A DNA stretch of 48,456 nucleotides from Candidatus Sabulitectum sp. (GTDB taxonomy: Bacteria; Fermentibacterota; Fermentibacteria; Fermentibacterales; JCC-6), in NCBI GenBank assembly GCA_023145375.1, contig JAGLDY010000023.1, positions 1 through 48,456 of the forward strand, written 5' to 3'. The notes beneath the pieces were generated by a model, which saw only the letters and a list, made by a program, of their open reading frames with translations, searched no databases and was not told the origin of the DNA. How positions within the stretch are numbered: position 1 is the first letter of the stretch; the number at the start of each line of letters is the position of its first letter. Both the position numbers and the translations under genes were made by a program. Below are positions 7,710 through 16,921 of this stretch, one piece after another.

Positions 7710-10502
7710 ATGAAGAGAACCGACAGGTGGAGGATTTACAGCTCTGCAATTGTTCTGTTGCTGGCACTGTTTCTTATCTGGCCTACAGTGAAATGGTATT
7801 CACTTCCAGCCGTTGAAAGAGACCGTGCGGAAGCCAGTGTTCAACCGGAAACAACAAACCCTTATCTGAGAGAACTCCTTAATGAAATGCAGGAGGAGGG
7901 CGGAGAACCTCTTCTTGAGGAATACAGAGTTCTTTACCAGTCAAGCGTCGGTACCATCAAGCTGGGACTTGATCTGCAGGGTGGAATGTATCTCGCATAC
8001 ACTGTTGAACCAACACCTGGTCTTGATGCTGACGAGGCTCTGGATCAGGCTCTTGAGATAATCAGAAACCGAATTGATGAATTCGGTGTTTCCGAGCCTT
8101 CCATAACGCGACAGGGAAACGACAGGATAATTGTTCAGCTTCCCGGCGTGAGAGATCCCGCAAGAGCCCGTGGGATAGTTGAGAGGCAGGCTCTTCTAGA
8201 GTTTAAGGTAATAGCATACCCCAATGCTGAGCACCCGTCTCCTTCAAGTATTCCGGTGATAAGAGAGATCGAGGCTGTTCTTGGTGACGAGGTTCCAGAA
8301 GAGACAGCAATAGAAACAGGGACAACAGAAGCAGAAGAGTTCTCTCTTCCAGCAGGTGGGGATGATCTGACACTGCCTGCTCCTGACAGCGAAGAAGAGT
8401 CTGTTCTGCCTGTAATAGAGGTTGCAGGTACTCTCAGCTCACTTCTTACTTCAGTGGATCAGAATGACGCTGTGATTCTCAGCATCAGACCCGGTGACTG
8501 GGTGATCACTGAAGGTGATGATTACGATGAATTCCAGTCAATCATAAATCGTGATGATGTCAGTGCCATACTTGCAGAAGTTAACCTTAAATTCGTTTTT
8601 GGAAAAGCAACGGCCATGGCAGACGGTACATCAATGATGAGTGTTTTCCTTATTCCAGATGATGCCGGGCGCGGTTGGGACAGACAGTCAGATATGGATC
8701 TGCCCCACTATCGCCTCACAGGAGCCAACCTCACTGATGTCCGCATCAGAATGGGGGATCAGAACTCCATGAGCAGAGACCCCTATCTGCTTCTTGAGTT
8801 TGACAGCGAAGGCGCTTCCAACTGGGCACAGATAACCGGCGAGAATGTTGACGAGCGAGTCTCTATTATTCTTGATGGAAGAATCTATTCCGTTGCCACC
8901 ATCCAGGAGAGAATCACGGGATCGGGAACAAGGCTTTCAGGAGCCTTTTCCGTTGAGGAAGCCCGTGACCTTCGTCTTGTTCTGAAGGCAGGAAGTCTTC
9001 CAGCAAGACTCATCATAGCTGAAGAACAGACAATAGGACCCAGCCTTGGCCAGAAAGCGATCCGCAACGGTTTTATTGCAGGTGTTGTGGGCCTTGTACT
9101 TATCGCGGTGTTCATGATAATTTACTACGGAGCCAGTGGTGTTATTGCCGTACTCGCTCTTCTCTTTGATATGCTGATCATCCTGGGATTCCTCTGCTTC
9201 CCAGGTCCGCTTGCAAGGCTGGGAGTAACAGGGCTTAACGCAACGCTTACCCTTCCGGGTATTGCAGGTATCATTCTAACCATTGGTATGGCAGTTGATG
9301 CCAGCGTGCTGATATACGAGCGTATCCGCGAGGAACTTCGCTCCGGTAAAGGAATCCGCTCAGCAGTTGATTCCGGCTACGCACGAGCTTTTGTGACCAT
9401 TCTGGATGCAAACCTTACAACCTTCATAACGGCTCTTGTCCTCTACAAGTTTGGAACCGGACCCATCAGAGGATTTGCTGTTACTCTTTCCATAGGTATC
9501 ATGGCATCAATGTTCTGCTCCCTGGTATTTACCAGATCTTTCTTCAGCATTATGCTGGCACAGATAAAGAGAACGAAGATCAGTATCGGCAAGATGGCTC
9601 TTATCAAGGATGCCCACTTCAAGATTACAGCAGTCCGCAAAAAAACATACATTGCTTCCCTTGTAATGATCCTTATTGGGCTCATAGCATTCTTTGCCCA
9701 TGGCGGACTCAACCTTTCCATTGATTTTACAGGAGGCCTTGAGACCAATGTAATTTCAATGGAGCACAGCACAACTGATGAACTTGGTGAAGCTCTCATA
9801 GCACAGGGTCTTGCCAGCGTTCAGATCCAGTCTCTTCAGGATTGGGACGGCGCCGGTTATGCCTTTGTTATCAGAACCTCCACCAGTGACAAGGATGCTG
9901 TCTACGATGCCCTGGGACAGGAGAACTGTACTTTGATGGAAGACGAGAGCGGCAATTCAGAGGCCTCCTTTATTAAGCAGATAGGCCCCAGAGTAGGTGC
10001 GGAACTCAGGTCGAAGGCTGTTGATTCAATTCTTATGGCAATGTTCTTTATTGTTCTCTACATCTGGTACAGGTTCCAGTTCAAGTGGGGAATTGCAGCT
10101 GTTGCTGCTCTTGTCCATGATGTTCTGATAACAGTGGGAATACTTGCATTGCTCCAGGTGGACATAAGTCTCACCATTATTGCAGCACTGCTTACCATTG
10201 TAGGTTACTCCATCAATGATACCATTGTGGTGTTTGACAGGATCAGAGAGGACAATCGCCTCAGGAAGGGCAAGACCTTTGAAGAGACGGTTAACAAGGG
10301 CATAAATGAGACACTGAGCAGAACCATTGTAACCTCTGTTACCACATTTGTTGCAGTGCTCATGCTCTTCATCTTCGGTACAGGTGACATCAGGAACTTT
10401 GCGCTTACACTGATGATCGGTATCGTTGTGGGAACTTACTCCTCAGTCTTTGTAGCAAGCCCTATTCTTATCGACTGGCACGCAAGACTGAAGAAGAAGT
10501 AA
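7710..10502 (+). CDS. secDF: Protein translocase SecDF (single-chain fusion)
   Basis: 930 residues with SecD and SecF fused, as in Bacteroidetes and Bacillus, instead of two genes. The complex uses the proton gradient to pull exported proteins through SecYEG. SecD part: TM1 at 11-27, K-L-G-L-D-L-Q-G-G at 84-92 (D88), P1 head, then five helices with G-M-A-V-D-A-S-V-L-I-Y-E-R (D530). SecF part: a further TM, S-I-D-F-T-G-G, and Y-S-I-N-D-T-I-V-V-F-D-R (D837). These acidic residues are those known to carry protons. An acidic low-complexity insert (about 196-232, rich in Glu/Asp/Pro) interrupts the P1 region. Stop is followed by a strong hairpin. Confidence 0.97.
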   Translation: MKRTDRWRIYSSAIVLLLALFLIWPTVKWYSLPAVERDRAEASVQPETTNPYLRELLNEMQEEGGEPLLEEYRVLYQSSVGTIKLGLDLQGGMYLAYTVEPTPGLDADEALDQALEIIRNRIDEFGVSEPSITRQGNDRIIVQLPGVRDPARARGIVERQALLEFKVIAYPNAEHPSPSSIPVIREIEAVLGDEVPEETAIETGTTEAEEFSLPAGGDDLTLPAPDSEEESVLPVIEVAGTLSSLLTSVDQNDAVILSIRPGDWVITEGDDYDEFQSIINRDDVSAILAEVNLKFVFGKATAMADGTSMMSVFLIPDDAGRGWDRQSDMDLPHYRLTGANLTDVRIRMGDQNSMSRDPYLLLEFDSEGASNWAQITGENVDERVSIILDGRIYSVATIQERITGSGTRLSGAFSVEEARDLRLVLKAGSLPARLIIAEEQTIGPSLGQKAIRNGFIAGVVGLVLIAVFMIIYYGASGVIAVLALLFDMLIILGFLCFPGPLARLGVTGLNATLTLPGIAGIILTIGMAVDASVLIYERIREELRSGKGIRSAVDSGYARAFVTILDANLTTFITALVLYKFGTGPIRGFAVTLSIGIMASMFCSLVFTRSFFSIMLAQIKRTKISIGKMALIKDAHFKITAVRKKTYIASLVMILIGLIAFFAHGGLNLSIDFTGGLETNVISMEHSTTDELGEALIAQGLASVQIQSLQDWDGAGYAFVIRTSTSDKDAVYDALGQENCTLMEDESGNSEASFIKQIGPRVGAELRSKAVDSILMAMFFIVLYIWYRFQFKWGIAAVAALVHDVLITVGILALLQVDISLTIIAALLTIVGYSINDTIVVFDRIREDNRLRKGKTFEETVNKGINETLSRTIVTSVTTFVAVLMLFIFGTGDIRNFALTLMIGIVVGTYSSVFVASPILIDWHARLKKK

Positions 10503-10522
10503 ACAGAATAAATGCGACAAGA

Positions 10523-10550
10523 ACGGGGAGGGGCAAATGCTCCTCCCCGT
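10523..10550. terminator. Hairpin between convergent secDF and histidine kinase genes
   Basis: ACGGGGAGGGGC and GCTCCTCCCCGT pair over 12 positions (one G-T) around an AAAT loop, 20 bases after the secDF stop and 17 before the end of the opposite-strand kinase gene. The run of T after it is short (TTT). It probably serves both strands. Confidence 0.75.
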
Positions 10551-10566
10551 TTCGGTATCCTGGACT

Positions 10567-11787
10567 TTATCGTGGTATTGAGATGACTGCCACGGCTCCG
10601 CCGTCTGCTCCATTGGAGAGAGCGAGTGAGCCTCCATGCCTTTCAGCTATCCTGCTGACAATGGAAAGACCGAGACCTGAACCCCGGCTGTCTTTACCTT
10701 TAACAAACGGGTTTACCGCCCTTTCTGGAAAACCCGGTGGAAACCCTGGTCCATCGTCAGTTACCACCACTTCCACGGAGTCTTCCTTTACATTGATCCG
10801 TATAACCACAGAGCTTTCAGCATATCGAACAGAATTACGGACAAGGTTGGAAACAGCTCGAAGCAGCAGTCTGTAGTCTCCGGAAACTGAGGAGTCATCC
10901 TGGTCTGAAACAATATCTATCTTTACCTTTGAATCAGGGATCCTTTCTCCAGCAGCAGCTCCCGTACAGACACCTTTAAGAGGAACTTGCTCTTTTGTGA
11001 GAGCACCTGTGCTTCCAATTTTATTGAACTCCAGCAATTCTGAAACCAGCCGGTCAAGTTCGAAGAGATCCTGCTCCATGAGGCCCAGTTTTTCCCTGAC
11101 AGCCTGTGGGTTCTCCCTTGCCAGTTCCAGAGCAAAGCTCAACCTGGCCATTGGCGTTCTCAGTTCATGAGCAACCGCATTCAGAAGCTCATTATGCGAG
11201 CTCAGAAGAGAGATTATCCGGTCTGCCATTCTGTTGAACGCGGAACCCAGCCTGTCTATCTCATCACCGCCTGAAGAGGAAGGATACCGTGCGGTGAAGT
11301 TGCCTTCTCCAAACTCACCAGTGACCTGTCTCAGTGTAGAAATACGGGAGAAGACCGATCTGAGTCCCAGAGCAAGAGCGAGAGCCTGTGAGAGAAAGAG
11401 GCCAAGAGCGAAAAGAACAAGAACAAAGAACCTGGCCGGAGCAACTCTGCTGGATGCAAGCATTGAAAAATCGGTCCCGGTGGGTTGGATCAACCGAACA
11501 CCCCTCCACTCCCGATCATCTTGAGGGGGGTGTCCCGGTACAAATGGAGGTCGCTGGGAATTTCTAAAAAATCGGAGTACAATATTCAGAGAATCCGCGA
11601 GATGCTCGACCTCAGGGCCAGTCGGATCTTGCATATTCATGACCATATGTTCAAACTCATCAATCTTCTCAATTCTGAGCCGTTCGAAGTGTGCCGGAAG
11701 AACAGAAAAGGATATCCAGATGGAAAGGATCAGAGTAACAAGAGTTGTCAGGGCCAGAACAAGGTATATCTTCCAGTAAAGTCTCAT
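10567..11787 (-). CDS. Sensor histidine kinase (HAMP type)
   Basis: 406 residues. TM1 at 7-29, an extracytoplasmic sensor of about 85 residues, TM2 at about 119-141, HAMP linker at about 142-195. The H-box is V-A-H-E-L-R-T-P (His207), the N-box N-L-V-R-N-S-V-R-Y, and the G-boxes D-D-G-P-G-F and G-S-G-L-G-L-S-I. The protein autophosphorylates and passes phosphate to the regulator encoded just upstream. Its ATG overlaps that gene's stop by 4 bases (ATGA). The compact layout resembles the CpxA/RstB class of envelope or ion sensors, but the sensor domain gives no ligand clue. Confidence 0.93.
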   Translation of the reverse strand: MRLYWKIYLVLALTTLVTLILSIWISFSVLPAHFERLRIEKIDEFEHMVMNMQDPTGPEVEHLADSLNIVLRFFRNSQRPPFVPGHPPQDDREWRGVRLIQPTGTDFSMLASSRVAPARFFVLVLFALGLFLSQALALALGLRSVFSRISTLRQVTGEFGEGNFTARYPSSSGGDEIDRLGSAFNRMADRIISLLSSHNELLNAVAHELRTPMARLSFALELARENPQAVREKLGLMEQDLFELDRLVSELLEFNKIGSTGALTKEQVPLKGVCTGAAAGERIPDSKVKIDIVSDQDDSSVSGDYRLLLRAVSNLVRNSVRYAESSVVIRINVKEDSVEVVVTDDGPGFPPGFPERAVNPFVKGKDSRGSGLGLSIVSRIAERHGGSLALSNGADGGAVAVISIPR

Positions 11788-12473
11788 GAAGACACATCCG
11801 TAGCAGAATGTGCCATAAGGTAACCCAGCCCGCGAACGGTCTTGATCAGGTCTCCGTGCTTTTTCAGCTTACGGCGAAGTCTGGAAACAAGTACGTCTAT
11901 CGATCTGTCAAAGGAATCAAAATTTATACCACGGAGTTCTTCCACAAGAATATTTCTTTTCTGAACTCGGCCTGCTCTTCTGGCCAGTAGTACCAGCAGG
12001 TCAAACTCGGTTGTTGTTAGATCAAGAGGCTCTCCATCAAGGTATGCGCTTCTACCGGGTACATTAATTGTAACCGGTCCAACCTCTATCATTTCTGAGT
12101 TAAGATCGGAGGAGCTTCTCCGGAGGAGTGCTCTTACCCTTGCCAGCAGAACTCTTGGGGCAACAGGTTTTCCAAGATAGTCGTCAGCGCCCAGTTCAAG
12201 GCCAGTAACAACATCCACATCATCCTTCATTGCGGTGAGCATCAGTATGGGACCGCGCCATCCCTCTCGCAGAGAGCGACAGACATCAAGACCGCTGATA
12301 TCAGGCAGCATAAGGTCGAGTATGACCAGATCAGGACGTCCGGCAACAACTCTCTTTTTCACATCCGATCCCCTGTGCTGTACTTCTATCTTGTACCCCT
12401 GACCGGTAAGATATTCTGAAAGAAGAGAGGCAAGTGGAACATCGTCCTCCACAATGAGTATCTTTTCCTGCAT
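11784..12473 (-). CDS. OmpR/PhoB-family response regulator
   Basis: 229 residues from the ATG at 12473, chosen because TGGAGG sits 6 bases upstream; a longer start at 12491 lacks this. Receiver residues: D10/D11 in V-E-D-D, phospho-acceptor D53 in I-L-D-L-M-L-P, T80, K102 in L-G-K-P. The C-terminal winged helix has L-T-T-T-E-F-D-L-L and R-S-I-D-V-L-V-S-R-L-R-R-K-L. It is first in the operon with the kinase; targets are unknown. Confidence 0.95.
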   Translation of the reverse strand: MQEKILIVEDDVPLASLLSEYLTGQGYKIEVQHRGSDVKKRVVAGRPDLVILDLMLPDISGLDVCRSLREGWRGPILMLTAMKDDVDVVTGLELGADDYLGKPVAPRVLLARVRALLRRSSSDLNSEMIEVGPVTINVPGRSAYLDGEPLDLTTTEFDLLVLLARRAGRVQKRNILVEELRGINFDSFDRSIDVLVSRLRRKLKKHGDLIKTVRGLGYLMAHSATDVSS

Positions 12474-12484
12474 AGTACCTCCAG

Positions 12485-12512
12485 TTGACAATGATCAAAC
12501 CTCTTCTATTCT
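12485..12512 (+). promoter_or_regulatory. Candidate sigma-70 type promoter for the gene at 12559
   Basis: TTGACA at 12485-12490, 16-base spacer, TATTCT at 12507-12512. The consensus -35 box lies in the gap between divergent genes and points to the 12559 gene. Confidence 0.4.
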
Positions 12513-12558
12513 ATTGCTCACGGATGGATGAAGCAATCTCTTAAGAAAGGACACAGCC

Positions 12559-13101
12559 ATGGGAATATTTATTGCAGCAGCACTGACTTTTTCAATACAG
12601 ATGTACAACGAGGCTCCTGTCTACACTCTTGAACCGGTAGGCATTGAGTTCGGATATCTTCCGGAAGATGTGCTCCCGCTTGTTGAGGGAGTTATGACGG
12701 AGGAGGGGGGAGCCCTTGCAGGCCAGCCTAACAGCCTCGGTATGACTTTTGGATGCTACTACTGGAAGATGGAGAACCCCATTACAGATAAGGTTCTATG
12801 GATCCAAGAACAGCTTTCCGGCGTAATACCGCCGAATCTCATGGAATCAATACACAATACAACCCCTGTATGGGTAGAGGGAAGTCTTGGTACTGATGTC
12901 AGGGGAATCCACTCTCTCGGACTGATGTCCCAGATAAGCTTTACCTTTTCTCCCTCAGGAGGAGTGATGGGCAGAGGGAGGGCTTACGGAATCTTCAGAA
13001 ATGGTTATGCTGTGCTTTTAACAATGTACGGGCCTTCTGAATCCAATCCCCAGGAATTTCTCGAGCAGGTTGTAGCAAAGGCTGTGCTTAGCGAACAGTA
13101 A
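12559..13101 (+). CDS. Hypothetical protein, possibly exported
   Basis: 180 residues. The ATG follows AGAAAGGA at a spacing of 9. A short hydrophobic N-terminus (G-I-F-I-A-A-A-L-T-F) could be a weak signal sequence but has no positive charge. The rest is soluble, with a Gly/aromatic-rich middle (M-T-F-G-C-Y-Y-W-K-M) and strand-like segments. No family recognised. It is monocistronic: divergent from the response regulator and convergent with the membrane protein at 13116. Confidence 0.6.
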   Translation: MGIFIAAALTFSIQMYNEAPVYTLEPVGIEFGYLPEDVLPLVEGVMTEEGGALAGQPNSLGMTFGCYYWKMENPITDKVLWIQEQLSGVIPPNLMESIHNTTPVWVEGSLGTDVRGIHSLGLMSQISFTFSPSGGVMGRGRAYGIFRNGYAVLLTMYGPSESNPQEFLEQVVAKAVLSEQ

Positions 13102-13115
13102 ACACGCAGAGCCTG

Positions 13116-13814
13116 TTATTTCGACTGTATTAGTTTTCTGAGGATAAGAAACCCCGCACCCAGGTAAAAGAGAGAATGGGCAGCAGTTGCTATTGTGCTG
13201 TTCCAGCCTGTGCCGGTTGAGACAACAGTTGTGGCCATATTGCCGAGAGGTGCTATGAACCACCAGCTGATAGATGAACCTAAAAGTCCGGGAAAAAAAG
13301 CCATGCTGAACAGTCCAAAAGATAGAGATGCACCGCCTGCGCCACTTGAAATTGATGAGCAGAAGGCTGCTGCCGTCACGCTCCAGAATGCCACAAAGAT
13401 ACATCTGGAAAAGAACATTTGAAAGATTATCCCGGACGAGACGCCAAGGGGAGTCAGAGTGCCAAGTGACATAAGAAGCATTGCAGTGGCAGTCAGCAGA
13501 AAAACAGAGAGAATCGAGCTGAAGAAGAACCCTGTGAACCGTTCTCTGCCCTTCTTCCACTTGTTCCATGACTCAGAGAGGAACATGGTAGCCAGCGGGG
13601 TACCCACAAGGCCGGTTAACATAACAACGCGCCAGAGAGAGAATACGGATCGTTTTCCCACGGGAACGTATGGTAATATCCCTGATTCCTGCAGCCATGA
13701 CTCAATGAGCATTGAAGCAATAAAAAGGACTGGAATCGTCAGAAATGGTCCCAGCCACTTTAGATGCAGCACAGTTTTCAGGCTAATCCAGGGCTGGAAG
13801 GTTCTGTTTGACAA
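13116..13814 (-). CDS. Polytopic integral membrane protein (possibly permease-like)
   Basis: 232 residues with about six hydrophobic helices (roughly 22-38, 60-80, 95-118, 124-150, 163-190, 200-225). A basic loop (W-N-K-W-K-K-G-R-E-R) lies between the second and third. The pattern resembles ABC-2 type permeases or Yip1-like proteins, but no ATP-binding partner is adjacent and no signature is decisive. It is convergent with 12559 and divergent from the lipoprotein at 13878. Confidence 0.7.
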   Translation of the reverse strand: MSNRTFQPWISLKTVLHLKWLGPFLTIPVLFIASMLIESWLQESGILPYVPVGKRSVFSLWRVVMLTGLVGTPLATMFLSESWNKWKKGRERFTGFFFSSILSVFLLTATAMLLMSLGTLTPLGVSSGIIFQMFFSRCIFVAFWSVTAAAFCSSISSGAGGASLSFGLFSMAFFPGLLGSSISWWFIAPLGNMATTVVSTGTGWNSTIATAAHSLFYLGAGFLILRKLIQSK

Positions 13815-13877
13815 GGTCAGCCTTTCCTTTATGCTCCCGTGTGGGAATATTACCGCATCTCAAATCGATTGGATAAG

Positions 13878-14768
13878 ATGAAGAAATTGTTGACCGGTGC
13901 TCTTCTGCTACTGCTCTGTGCATGTGGCAAAGAGTTTACAGGCCTTGGCTCAGTTGATCTCCATATTACATCCATTACTTTCCGTGATTCTGACCCCGCC
14001 ACAATAACAGGAATGCTGCCTTCTGGCAAACCTGCAGACTTCGTACTTGCAGTGGACGGTGATCAGATCAGGGGAATGACTGTTAGGTACAACTCTGATA
14101 CGGACACAACCGGTCTTGCTGAAGCAAACAACAGATTAACTTTCCCGCTGTTTGTCGAACCGGGAGGGTCAGCAGAATTTGAGATCATGCATACAGGTCT
14201 TTTCTGGACCCCGGACTATTCCATACAGGAAGAAGGAGGAGTCAGAAGGATATTTGCATCAGCAATTCTGAGTAACTCGACAACTCAGACATGGTGCGTG
14301 GATACACTGAGACTGACAGACCCTGAGAACAGCGTAGTAACAACAGCCTCCGGGCGAATTACAATAGAGCCCGGCACCAACCCTGTTCCCTGGTGGGATA
14401 GCCCTGCAGGCACGCCTCAGGCCGTGATAACCTATGGCTGGCCGATACATGGCCGCTGGAACCCCATGATCGCCGTTTTCTGCCCTTCAGCAGGCAGAGT
14501 TGAAAGCTGGACAGAAAATATCTACCAGCGAAATGACACGTTGTGGTTCCCTGCTGACTCTCTCATCGAACTTGATCTTACCTGGCAGCAGATGCCAAAT
14601 GAATACCGCTGTGTCATGGAAGCTATATCTCTCACTGACTCAATTATAAACTGGCGAATTCAGTGGCCTGAAAGATTACCCAGAGGTGCTGAGATAGACC
14701 CTGGCATTGAATCTTTTGAACTCTCTTCAGGCGAGGCTTTTGCAATCCTCTACAGAGAGATCTATTGA
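13878..14768 (+). CDS. Predicted lipoprotein of unknown function
   Basis: 296 residues from the ATG at 13878. An ATG 39 bases upstream would place 13 residues before the signal peptide. The leader M-K-K-L-L-T-G-A then a leucine stretch ends in the lipobox L-C-A-C with lipidated Cys16. The mature protein has beta-rich segments and several Trp/Tyr-rich motifs, with no enzyme signature. A repeated Ig-like or beta-sandwich fold is plausible. Asp and Glu are not found immediately after Cys16 (G-K-E-F follows), so outer-membrane sorting is likely by the E. coli rule, if it applies here. Confidence 0.7.
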   Translation: MKKLLTGALLLLLCACGKEFTGLGSVDLHITSITFRDSDPATITGMLPSGKPADFVLAVDGDQIRGMTVRYNSDTDTTGLAEANNRLTFPLFVEPGGSAEFEIMHTGLFWTPDYSIQEEGGVRRIFASAILSNSTTQTWCVDTLRLTDPENSVVTTASGRITIEPGTNPVPWWDSPAGTPQAVITYGWPIHGRWNPMIAVFCPSAGRVESWTENIYQRNDTLWFPADSLIELDLTWQQMPNEYRCVMEAISLTDSIINWRIQWPERLPRGAEIDPGIESFELSSGEAFAILYREIY

Positions 14769-14769
14769 C

Positions 14770-14798
14770 TTGACCAATTGCTTCAAATGAGCTAGTAT
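14770..14798 (+). promoter_or_regulatory. Promoter of tRNA-Arg
   Basis: TTGACC at 14770-14775, a 17-base spacer and TAGTAT at 14793-14798. The predicted start near 14805 is about 8 bases before the tRNA. Confidence 0.65.
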
Positions 14799-14812
14799 AG
14801 CGTTCCTGCGGT

Positions 14813-14889
14813 GCGCCCGTAGCTCAATTGGATAGAGCATCTGGCTACGGACCAGAAGGTTTGGGGTTCGAGTCCCTTCGGGCGTGCCA
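14813..14889 (+). tRNA. tRNA-Arg, anticodon ACG
   Basis: 77 bases with encoded CCA at 14887-14889. D arm GCTC/GAGC. Anticodon stem TCTGG/CCAGA with loop CTACGGA gives anticodon ACG. The T loop is TTCGAGT. Acceptor GCGCCCG pairs with CGGGCGT, with a G-T at the first pair; the T stem has one mismatch at its base (T49-T65). The ACG anticodon must be edited to ICG to read CGU, CGC and CGA; the editing enzyme TadA is encoded at 22527. Preceded by a good promoter. Confidence 0.95.
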
Positions 14890-15113
14890 GGCATCGGATG
14901 AGTCGAACAGTATCATCTGTGCAGGCAGCACTCAAGTGTTTCGTTAAACTGAAAATTATCTGTCGTCACAAAGGGGCTTACAGGCCGACAAATTCCTTCT
15001 TTGGATCATGGCTGATATGGAAAGGATGCTGACAGCGATCCTCCCATACGAAAGCGGAATCACAGTTAAGCAACTACTCTTTTGTCAGTATTACAGAAAC
15101 CTGGGTTACAGGA

Positions 15114-15671
15114 TTACTCCTGCTTTGCCTCATAGGTTATGAAACAGTTGCCATCCTCTTTTTTTAGAATATCGGTTTTCATGCCTTTACGGGTTAAGAC
15201 TGTTTTTATAACCTTCTCACCCAGCATCTGGTTGGCAGTTTCTTCAATCATGGTTGGGAATGGGCAGAATGTGTTTCCAGGAGCAAGTTCGGCTTTTCCT
15301 ACGCCAATGGGGCAGAAACGACAACCGGATGAGCCAACTCTGAATGTGGCGTGATTATTGTCTTTCTCAGTAACCTCCACCTGGCCCGCCAGGTCAAAAA
15401 CCTTATCCATAAAGGCGACAACCGGCTTGAGCCGTTCTGTAACGGTTGTTGCAACTTTTGCCTTGGTGCATGCCTCCTGATAACCGGGGAGGGTTTCAAA
15501 GTATGGTATAATGAATTTGTCCATTGAGTGCTGAAGAAGCCTGTTGAGAAATGCCTGGTTGAACATCCCCTGCTGACTGGCCAGAGAGCCCAGAAGTGAA
15601 GCTATCATAAGATGCCACTGGGAGAGTTGACGATCATCAATCAGGGTTTTCATTTCACTGTTTACTGGCAT
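15114..15671 (-). CDS. Cytosolic protein with CxxC motif, possibly V4R-like
   Basis: 185 residues. The ATG at 15671 follows GAGGAGGATGCAAG. The N-terminal half is helical. The C-terminal half has G-C-R-F-C-P-I-G-V-G, then F-C-P-F-P-T-M-I-E-E, then G-N-C-F-I-T-Y-E. The spacing of a CP followed by a helix, a strand and a final Cys-x-I-x-Y resembles the end of V4R-type small-molecule-binding domains, which often bind metals or hydrophobic ligands. This is a weak analogy; otherwise unknown. Cysteines C-x2-C plus two further ones could bind zinc or iron. A separate transcription unit downstream of the tRNA, in the opposite direction. Confidence 0.65.
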   Translation of the reverse strand: MPVNSEMKTLIDDRQLSQWHLMIASLLGSLASQQGMFNQAFLNRLLQHSMDKFIIPYFETLPGYQEACTKAKVATTVTERLKPVVAFMDKVFDLAGQVEVTEKDNNHATFRVGSSGCRFCPIGVGKAELAPGNTFCPFPTMIEETANQMLGEKVIKTVLTRKGMKTDILKKEDGNCFITYEAKQE

Positions 15672-15843
15672 CTTGCATCCTCCTCTAGTTGAGTGCTTCT
15701 GCTATCAAGAAGAAGATTGGCGTTTCAAGAGAGGAGGAACACTATTAATTTACCCTGTTTACATTAGCATACATTACTGAGCATGTTCACATTACTCATT
15801 TTTTTAATCAGATAGAAACTCTCCTAACTGAACCATTACAAAG

Positions 15844-15860
15844 GGGGCAGGATCAGCCCC
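15844..15860 (-). terminator. Weak terminator-like hairpin after the split secreted-protein gene
   Basis: On the minus strand GGGGC pairs with GCCCC around a 7-base loop and is followed by CTTTGT, 30 bases beyond the stop at 15890. Confidence 0.4.
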
Positions 15861-15889
15861 GCCTCCTCGCTAAAGACCAGTTTTGCCGG

Positions 15890-16921
15890 TTACAGCTTAA
15901 CTGCACTGCAGGCGGCAGTATTCCCCTCTTCATCCGTTGCACGGATAATGTAGGTGCCTGAAGGAAGCTGTTCCCCGTTCAAGAGCAGACTGCCTTCAAC
16001 GAATTCAGAAATTACTCTTCTTCCCCGAAGATCAAAGACTTCCACGGAAACCTCACCTGGAAATCCGTTAAAGTTAACAAGGGTTGAAGAATAGATTGGA
16101 TTCTGTGTTAGTGTAATGTTGGCAGAGCCTGGAAGGTCCAAGGTAGAGCCTTCTTCTATATCAGTATACAGAGCAATCCTGTAAATTTCATCTGTGGTCT
16201 GGTTGCTCACCCACATGAACTGACCGGAAGCCCCCTCGAATGTAACGCCACGAATATCTGAACCAATGCCTATTGAAGCTTGCAGGGAAGAAACTATTCC
16301 CCCGGAACCCGCCTCGTAGCAAGATACAGGGCTTGTGGCATTATCATTTGCCATCCAGATATCTCCCACGCCATCGTTTTGCTGGTATCCAATATCGTAA
16401 CCAACAGGCGTGGCCGAGTAATCACTGATGTAAGTTGTTTTGTTGGTATAGCCACCAGCGCTAGAGGAATAGGTTAGAGCGTAGCAACCTTCATAAGAAA
16501 TGAGGGTAGTGCTCATGTAAGTAGTAGTACCGGACATCGCTAACCCCGTCACTGTCGGGGTATGCATTCCTCAACAAACAGCATTGTAACCTAGATAGTT
16601 ACCGGAAGTGCCATAAAAGTAGATATAGGTACTGGCGTTTCCATTCCAGAAACTGCTGAACAGAATTCCGTCCTGATAAGCCAGGCCTGCTGGAACATAA
16701 GAAGCGGCAGCGGTGTGAATAACTTCGAAGCTCTCCTCAACGGCACCTGTAGTAGGGTTCAACCCATAGATAAAGGATGACCCCTCATCCAGAGCCCAGA
16801 GTTTGCCCTCTCCCCAGGCGAGTCCGCTGATGTTTGTATCAGGTGCATCAAGTGTGCGAACAACAGATGCCCCGAAACAGACAACAGGCAATAGAACTGT
16901 TATCAAAGCCAGTATCTTCAT
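15890..16921 (-). pseudogene. Secreted beta-propeller-like protein with type IX secretion-like tail, split by in-frame TGA
   Basis: One reading frame runs from ATG 16921 to the stop at 15890, interrupted only by TGA at 16571-16573 (…N-A-V-C-stop-G-M-H-T…). The two pieces are 116 and about 226 residues. The first has a signal peptide (M-K-I-L-A-L-I-T-V-L-L) and a blade-like repeat (I-S-G-L-A-W-G-E-G-K-L-W-A-L-D). The second continues such repeats, then ends in about 75 residues like the Por secretion tail: V-S-V-E-V-F-D-L-R-G-R-R-V, L-P-S-G-T-Y-I-I-R-A-T-D. Lack of any other disruption suggests a recent nonsense mutation or recoding. No ribosome site is evident for the second piece as an independent gene. 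Confidence 0.75.

Noticed and set aside
14890-15113. 224-bp gap after the tRNA
   Set aside because: Checked for a second tRNA, attachment-site duplication of the tRNA 3' end or a small gene; none seen, so no integrated element is indicated here.
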